Origin: Oligoflexia bacterium
GTDB lineage: Bacteria > Bdellovibrionota > JAFGOL01
Assembly (NCBI GenBank): GCA_016926495.1
Contig: JAFGOL010000068.1
Location: forward strand, 1-11,605
Direction: 5' to 3'
Length of the DNA stretch: 11,605 bases
In this document: positions 7,671-11,605 of the stretch, piece by piece
Layout of the letters: each line of letters starts with the position of its first letter
How positions within the stretch are numbered: the stretch's first letter is position 1
Made by a program: the position numbers and the translations under genes
Notes under the pieces: generated by a model
Databases searched by the model: none
Told to the model about the DNA's origin: nothing
Seen by the model: the letters and a program-made list of their open reading frames with translations, nothing else

Positions 7671-8117
7671 ATGAAAAAATTTAAATTCAATCTTGAGTCT
7701 GTCCTGAATTACAAACTTATACTTGAAGACAAAGAGAAAAAGAGTTACGGAAAGGCCGTCAAGGATTTGTCTGACGCCGAGGATGAACTAACCATGCTTA
7801 ACCGGGAGATAGTCAATGCCTATGAGGAAAGAAAAAAAGGAATAGGCAATGATCAAATCGATTTTCTCAAATCCTGTACTGATTATGTCTGCGATTCAAG
7901 GGCGCGTTGCAGGGAACAAAAGCAGCTTATATCTTTCAGGGAGAAAGCGGTTTCAGATCAGCAGGAGAGGTTAGTTCATGCAATCCAGCAAAGAAAGGTA
8001 TTTGAGAAAATCAGGGATAAGCGCTTACGAGACTATAAGAAAGAATGCCGCAGGCAGGAAATCAAGGTTTTTGACGACATTACATCAACAGGATTCGCAA
8101 AGAAAAAGAGAGCTTAA
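7671..8117 (+). CDS. fliJ: Flagellar export protein FliJ
   Basis: FliJ (148 residues) is the coiled-coil stalk-like protein of the export ATPase, comparable to the F1 gamma subunit. It also helps recycle export chaperones. The N-terminus has the family pattern KFNLESVLNYKLILEDKEKK. The whole chain is charged and helical, and the C-terminus (KRLRDYKKECRRQEIKVFDD) matches the usual FliJ ending, so the stop at 8115-8117 is believable. The start lies directly after fliI (TAG-TAA-ATG), with a weak AAAGG at 7659-7663. Three cysteines fall in a short central stretch (residues 67-83), which is not usual for the family but has no obvious meaning. The next gene begins inside its 3' part in another frame. 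Confidence 0.93.
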   Translation: MKKFKFNLESVLNYKLILEDKEKKSYGKAVKDLSDAEDELTMLNREIVNAYEERKKGIGNDQIDFLKSCTDYVCDSRARCREQKQLISFREKAVSDQQERLVHAIQQRKVFEKIRDKRLRDYKKECRRQEIKVFDDITSTGFAKKKRA

Positions 8118-8688
8118 AAGACTTCTTGTAAGGCTTTTTATTTTCGTAGCTGTTACCGTTTCACTGATGTTTGCCACTACAATGCTCGATGACACGAATT
8201 TTGCCGGTGTTTTCTTTAAGAGAAGTTACGCTAAAACAGTAACCTCCGACAAAAAACCGTCTAATCTTGCCGAGAAAGATTTGCTGAATAACCTTAAACA
8301 GCGCCAGGAAGAACTGGACAGAAAGGAAGCCCTGCTTAAAAAGGAAGAACAGCGTCTTGAAGAAGAGAAAAAGGTAATCGAGGAAAAATTGTCTGAAATC
8401 AGCAAGATAAGAAAGGAAGTTTCCGATAGACATAGCGAGAAAATACAGGTTGAAAAGGACAGGTTAGACAAGATGGTGATTACTTTTTCAAACATGAAAC
8501 CCGCGGTTGCGGCTTCCGTGTTTGAAACCATGAATATCAATCTAGTTGTTAAGATTATAGACCAGATGAAAGGAAAGCTTGTAGCGCAGATCATGGACAA
8601 GATGTCAAAGGAAAGGGCAACAAAGATTGCAACTAATTTTGCAATGCTTAAAGATAGAGGCTTGGAACAAAAAGCTTCAAATAATTAA
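7978..8688 (+). CDS. motE: MotE/YlxF-like membrane coiled-coil protein
   Basis: This predicted single-pass membrane protein sits between fliJ and fliK, where Bacillus has ylxF. With the ATG at 7978 it has 236 residues: a basic N-terminus, one membrane helix at about 49-66 (LLVRLFIFVAVTVSLMFA), a long coiled coil at about 101-165 rich in E/K/R, and a C-terminal MotE/MgtE_N-like domain at about 166-225 (FSNMKPAVAASVFETMN, VVKIIDQMKGKLVAQIMDKM). MotE-family proteins are periplasmic partners or chaperones of the flagellar stator in some bacteria. The start is uncertain. ATG 7978 has an excellent AGGAGAGG seven bases upstream but lies 140 bases inside fliJ; TTG 8071 would overlap fliJ by only 47 bases. 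From about 8100 on the frame is secure. Confidence 0.82.
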   Translation: MQSSKERYLRKSGISAYETIRKNAAGRKSRFLTTLHQQDSQRKRELKRLLVRLFIFVAVTVSLMFATTMLDDTNFAGVFFKRSYAKTVTSDKKPSNLAEKDLLNNLKQRQEELDRKEALLKKEEQRLEEEKKVIEEKLSEISKIRKEVSDRHSEKIQVEKDRLDKMVITFSNMKPAVAASVFETMNINLVVKIIDQMKGKLVAQIMDKMSKERATKIATNFAMLKDRGLEQKASNN

Positions 8689-8702
8689 TTAAGGAGGTAT
8701 AT

Positions 8703-10184
8703 ATGTTGCAAAACGTTTCTTTTCTCTCCCCTCCGTCTGATTCGGTTATTTCCAGTGAACCGTTGCTGAATCAGGACGGAAACACCTACAACGGGGATGA
8801 TTTTGAATCTATTCTGAAAGTCAATGAAACGGAAATTGATGATGAGTCTGCGGATTTTGAAGCGCAGGATCCGTGGGTTTTTGATCAACCTGTAAACGCG
8901 CAGTCTGCAGGGCAGGCAGGTAATGCCGAAACGGACGTCGTAAGTCTGCAGCCCGGAATGGTAATGCCGGGGATTAAAGCGGGTCTTTCGGCGGAATCTT
9001 TATTTCCTGTTACTGATGCGGCAAAAATTCCGCACGCAAATCTTATCGGCAACGGGCCGGTCCCGGTACCAGGATTTTTTAAGCCGGTAGCTTTTATTGA
9101 TCAGGGAATGCAGGCAACTCCGGTACGGCAATTCGGGACACTGTCTGAAATGACGGGAGAACACCGTTTTACATTCAGCCCCACGTTGGTTCCTTTTGCC
9201 GCCGACGGACTTGAACAGGCATTATTAACGGGAGGCAGGGCAGGCATTACAGACGGCATGGAACTTAAGAACCTCGCCAATAAATTTGTCATTCAATTTG
9301 AACTTGAGCCTAAAACCGTTGAAAAGGAATTCACCGCACTGGCTACAATGCCTCCTGAACAGGTTTCAAAGTTCAATCTCGGTGAGATGTTTGAACGTAT
9401 AGGTGTTGAACCTGCCGAGCTTGATACTGCGTATAAACTTGTACAGGAAGTTGTCGAGCGCGAGATGATCAAAAACGAATTTAAGGCCCCGGGTAAAATA
9501 CCCGGCAATTCCCGTGTTGACAGACTTGAAGAATTGATGCTCGCAACCAGGTTTGCCGCAAAAAACAGTAATCCCGTAAATCCAAGGACTGTAACCCCGT
9601 ATGTCGAAGAGGGACTGATTACACGAACAGTTGTTAACAAGCCTGAACTCGATATGGGAGAAAGTTTCGAGGACTTCATTTTAAAACAGGATGCGTATCC
9701 TTCAGCCAATGTGATGCATGGAAGTGCGCAAAAAGTTACGGGATATAACGACGTTTCCACGCCGGTTAATTTTGTGGAGATCAGGGACCCTTCCGATGTA
9801 GCGTTGCTTAATGACGCCATAGTCAAGGATGCAAGGATACTGGTTAAAGACGGCGGCGGCAAAATGGACATAACCCTTAATCCCGCCAACATGGGTAGAA
9901 TACAGGTGGTTGTTGATACTCATTCAAATAATGTTCACGTTGAAGTTGTTTGCAGTAATTCCCATGTAAAGCAAATGCTTGAATCCCGGATGCCTGAACT
10001 CAGGCTTTCAATGGCCGGGGCAGGGTTGATTGCGGATAAGGTACAGGTAAGCGTTGCAGGCGGAAGCAGCAATTCCGATTTTAACGGTTTCAGGGAAGAA
10101 GCTCATGCGTATCAAAGGAATCCCAGGGATGATTTCGGCGCGTGGAGCGGAAGAAACAGAAAGGAACAAAGAGAGAACAGCTAA
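8703..10184 (+). CDS. fliK: Flagellar hook-length control protein FliK
   Basis: FliK (493 residues) is an exported molecular ruler that measures hook length and switches export specificity at FlhB. The long N-terminal region is poorly conserved and partly Pro/Ala/Gly-rich, as usual. The C-terminal hook-length control domain (Flg_hook type) spans about residues 380-455. It shows LVKDGGGKMDITLNPANMGR, a version of the family's L-x-P-x-x-L/M-G-x-(I/V) block, then VHVEVVCSNSHVKQMLESRM and a closing AGLIADKVQVSVAG. The start follows a strong AAGGAGG (8691-8697), five bases before the ATG at 8703 and 14 bases after the previous stop. Location before flgD fits its role in hook completion. Identification rests on the C-terminal domain plus synteny. 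Confidence 0.93.
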   Translation: MLQNVSFLSPPSDSVISSEPLLNQDGNTYNGDDFESILKVNETEIDDESADFEAQDPWVFDQPVNAQSAGQAGNAETDVVSLQPGMVMPGIKAGLSAESLFPVTDAAKIPHANLIGNGPVPVPGFFKPVAFIDQGMQATPVRQFGTLSEMTGEHRFTFSPTLVPFAADGLEQALLTGGRAGITDGMELKNLANKFVIQFELEPKTVEKEFTALATMPPEQVSKFNLGEMFERIGVEPAELDTAYKLVQEVVEREMIKNEFKAPGKIPGNSRVDRLEELMLATRFAAKNSNPVNPRTVTPYVEEGLITRTVVNKPELDMGESFEDFILKQDAYPSANVMHGSAQKVTGYNDVSTPVNFVEIRDPSDVALLNDAIVKDARILVKDGGGKMDITLNPANMGRIQVVVDTHSNNVHVEVVCSNSHVKQMLESRMPELRLSMAGAGLIADKVQVSVAGGSSNSDFNGFREEAHAYQRNPRDDFGAWSGRNRKEQRENS

Positions 10185-10199
10185 TAAGGAGAGTCTTAT

Positions 10200-11072
10200 A
10201 TGATGTCAGTTGGAAAAGCCGGAACATTCTCAAAATCAGAAGATCTTGTCACTCGAATGTCTGACCCCACTGCGGCAAAAAACGACAAGAATGAAAGCGT
10301 CGGATCAGCCCTTAACAAGCTTGCGACAGGAACGGCCACAGGTGAGCCGACCAGTACAAAGGTAAAAAACAACGACGAACTTAACAAGGAAGACTTTATG
10401 ACGCTTTTGGTAGCCGAGCTTCAGAACCAGGATCCTCTTGAACCAAAAAGCAACCAGGAATTCGGTGCGCAACTCGCCCAGTTCAGCCAGCTTGAGCAGC
10501 TTGAGACAATGAACAAGAACCTGACAAAAGTTACAAGCTCCAACGAGCCAGTAATGAAGATGTATTCCGCAAGTTTAATCGGCAAAAGCGTTGTGGCGGA
10601 ATCAAAGGACCTTGATCACGAAAAGGGCAAGACGCACGATATTTCATTCAATCTTCCGGAATCTGCGGGTAGTGTTGAAGTTAAGGTACTGGATAGCACG
10701 GACAATGTCGTAAGGACAATCAAGATGAACGATGTGGACGCGGGACTCAACAGCGCGAAATGGGACGGCAGGGGAAGCGACGGAAGGCTGCTTGACGACG
10801 GAAAATACAGGTTTGAAGTTGCGGCCACCGACGTGCACGGCGCCGACGTGAAGGTTGAAAGGGGTGTTAACGGTAAGGTTGTATCTGTTGATTATTCCAA
10901 TAACGATGTCTCTCTTGTTCTTGAAAACGGAAATAAAATCAAGCTGAATGACATTAAAAACATCAGTGACGCGGTAAAAGCTTACAAAGACACAGAGCAA
11001 AAATCGTCCGTCAATGTTGAAGGTGTTTCAAACGACATTGGCAATGAAAACAAAAATACAGGAGTAATGTAA
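10200..11072 (+). CDS. flgD: Flagellar hook assembly (cap) protein FlgD
   Basis: FlgD forms the temporary cap that guides FlgE polymerisation. The diagnostic N-terminal block starts near residue 62: LNKEDFMTLLVAELQNQDPL, then EFGAQLAQFSQLEQLETMNK. A Tudor/Ig-like region follows: SLIGKSVVAESKD, then KWDGRGSDGRLLDDGKYRFE, then GKVVSVDYSNNDVSLVLENG closing the barrel. At 290 residues it is longer than the common 220-230. The extra length is a variable 60-residue head and a hydrophilic Asn/Lys-rich tail of about 35 residues after the barrel. Two adjacent ATGs (10200 and 10203) could both be used; AAGGAGAG at 10186-10193 serves either. Its TAA overlaps the next gene's ATG. Confidence 0.96.
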   Translation: MMSVGKAGTFSKSEDLVTRMSDPTAAKNDKNESVGSALNKLATGTATGEPTSTKVKNNDELNKEDFMTLLVAELQNQDPLEPKSNQEFGAQLAQFSQLEQLETMNKNLTKVTSSNEPVMKMYSASLIGKSVVAESKDLDHEKGKTHDISFNLPESAGSVEVKVLDSTDNVVRTIKMNDVDAGLNSAKWDGRGSDGRLLDDGKYRFEVAATDVHGADVKVERGVNGKVVSVDYSNNDVSLVLENGNKIKLNDIKNISDAVKAYKDTEQKSSVNVEGVSNDIGNENKNTGVM

Positions 11073-11467
11073 TGATAGACAAGGTTTTTATACCTAACGT
11101 ATCGTCTACTACCGCCGGAAATGCTTCTGTAGATCGTCTGAACGGAGCCGTAAGGCCCGATAAGACAGGTTCGAAACCGTTTGAAGATTTTTTGCAGGAA
11201 GCCGTAGGGGCCAACGAACTTAAATTTTCATCCCACGCGCTTCACAGGCTGAACAGCAGGAACATAATGTTGGGCAATAATGACGTGCAAAGGTTATCAA
11301 ACGCCGTGGAAAAAGCGGTTTCCAAGGGCGGTAAGGACACGCTTGTCCTGATGGACAGGACGGGTTTTATAGTTGACGCAAGAACAAAAACCGTTGTGAC
11401 GGCATTGGATTTGAATTCAATGAAGGAGCAGGTTTTTACAAACATTGATACCACGGTTTTAGGATAG
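11072..11467 (+). CDS. Conserved small 'flagellar operon protein' (TIGR02530-type)
   Basis: This 131-residue protein has a hydrophilic first half and a compact conserved second half from about residue 48: LKFSSHALHRLNSRNIML, then AVEKAVSKGGKDTLVLMDRT, GFIVDARTKTVVTAL and a closing VFTNIDTTVLG. This pattern is what I know as the family annotated simply as 'flagellar operon protein' (TIGR02530), found between flgD and flgE in Firmicutes and several diderm phyla. No biochemical role is established to my knowledge. No signal peptide or membrane helix is visible. AGGAG at 11060-11064 and the TAATG overlap with flgD indicate tight coupling. Being placed exactly between hook cap and hook suggests a part in hook assembly or its control; that is inference. 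Confidence 0.9.
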   Translation: MIDKVFIPNVSSTTAGNASVDRLNGAVRPDKTGSKPFEDFLQEAVGANELKFSSHALHRLNSRNIMLGNNDVQRLSNAVEKAVSKGGKDTLVLMDRTGFIVDARTKTVVTALDLNSMKEQVFTNIDTTVLG

Positions 11468-11478
11468 ATCGTGGCAAA

Positions 11479-11505
11479 GGAGCTGGTCCTCTCTGAGGGA
11501 GCTCC
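11479..11505 (+). repeat. Inverted repeat (hairpin) just upstream of the hook gene
   Basis: GGAGCT (11479-11484) pairs with AGCTCC (11500-11505), and inside it CCTC (11488-11491) pairs with GAGG (11495-11498) around a 3-base loop, with a small ggt/g internal loop between the stems. The 69-base gap between the small flagellar operon protein and the flgE-like start is the second largest in the operon and this hairpin fills its centre. No T-run follows it, so it is not a standard intrinsic terminator. It could be an RNA stability or processing element that lets hook mRNA be set apart from upstream cistrons, or a translational control element; function is inference. The flgE ribosome site lies outside the stem at 11523-11529. 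Confidence 0.5.
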
Positions 11506-11536
11506 ACATAAAAATAACTTATGGAGGAGTTAAATT

Positions 11537-11605
11537 ATGGGTATTCTGGGTTCGATGATAACAGGAGTTACAGGCTTAAGCGCGCAGGGAAACAGTCTTG
11601 ATATA
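11537..11605 (+). CDS. flgE: Flagellar hook protein FlgE, 3'-truncated (first 23 codons)
   Basis: Only 23 codons are present before the window ends. The visible peptide begins MGILGSMITGVTGLSAQGNS, matching the N-terminal helix of FlgE/FlgF/FlgG axial proteins (a GLSAQ-type motif that leads into the expected NIAN-x-NTTGFK block beyond the edge). Position after fliK, flgD and the small flagellar operon protein makes the hook protein FlgE much more likely than the distal rod proteins FlgF or FlgG. FlgE subunits polymerise outside the cell into the flexible hook after type III export. GGAGGAG at 11523-11529, seven bases before the ATG, is a strong ribosome site, in keeping with a subunit needed in many copies. 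Confidence 0.85.
   Translation, partial: MGILGSMITGVTGLSAQGNSLDI

Noticed and set aside
9293..9892. Minus-strand frame of 199 codons opposite fliK
   Set aside because: It is a Ser/Thr-rich antisense shadow with no recognisable motif.
11471..11486. Second sigma-54 promoter before flgE (GTGGCAAAGGAGCTGG)
   Set aside because: The TGGCA half is present, but the base pair at the -12 position is GG instead of GC and no TTGC element exists at the required spacing.

Overview
The window is one uninterrupted plus-strand block of flagellar genes, with the end of a TPR-repeat protein gene in front of it. Every recognised gene runs left to right. Gene borders are tight: 1-base overlaps or gaps of up to 69 bases, with one larger overlap at fliJ/motE. 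The 151 bases ahead of flgB form the only sizeable intergenic region.

Layout: a 5'-truncated TPR protein (1-1392); an AT-rich control region (1393-1543) with a near-perfect sigma-54 promoter; rod and rod-adapter genes flgB, flgC and fliE (1544-2766); MS-ring gene fliF and switch gene fliG (2796-5520); the export ATPase complex fliH, fliI and fliJ (5530-8117); a MotE/YlxF-like membrane coiled-coil protein (to 8688); the hook-length ruler fliK (8703-10184); the hook cap flgD (10200-11072); a small conserved 'flagellar operon protein' (11072-11467); and the first 23 codons of a hook-type gene, probably flgE (11537 to the window end). Encoded order therefore follows assembly order: MS ring/switch and rod, then export ATPase, then hook control and hook.

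The order flgB-flgC-fliE-fliF-fliG-fliH-fliI-fliJ-motE-like-fliK-flgD-(small protein)-flgE resembles the Bacillus fla/che operon. The -24/-12 (RpoN) promoter is instead typical of diderm bacteria with enhancer-activated flagellar cascades. Base composition looks moderate by eye and AGG is a favoured arginine codon. A motile diderm outside the classical enteric group (Deferribacterota, Nitrospirota or Desulfobacterota-like) fits, but the phylum cannot be fixed from this window.

This is essentially a canonical flagellar locus, and I see no mobile element, CRISPR array, RNA gene or defence system. The points worth a second look are the TPR protein next to the operon, a cluster of TTGAC/GTCA half-sites upstream of the sigma-54 promoter, a 10-bp duplication at the fliG/fliH junction, the ambiguous start of the MotE-like gene inside fliJ, the conserved small gene between flgD and flgE, and a hairpin with a 20-codon micro-ORF just before flgE.
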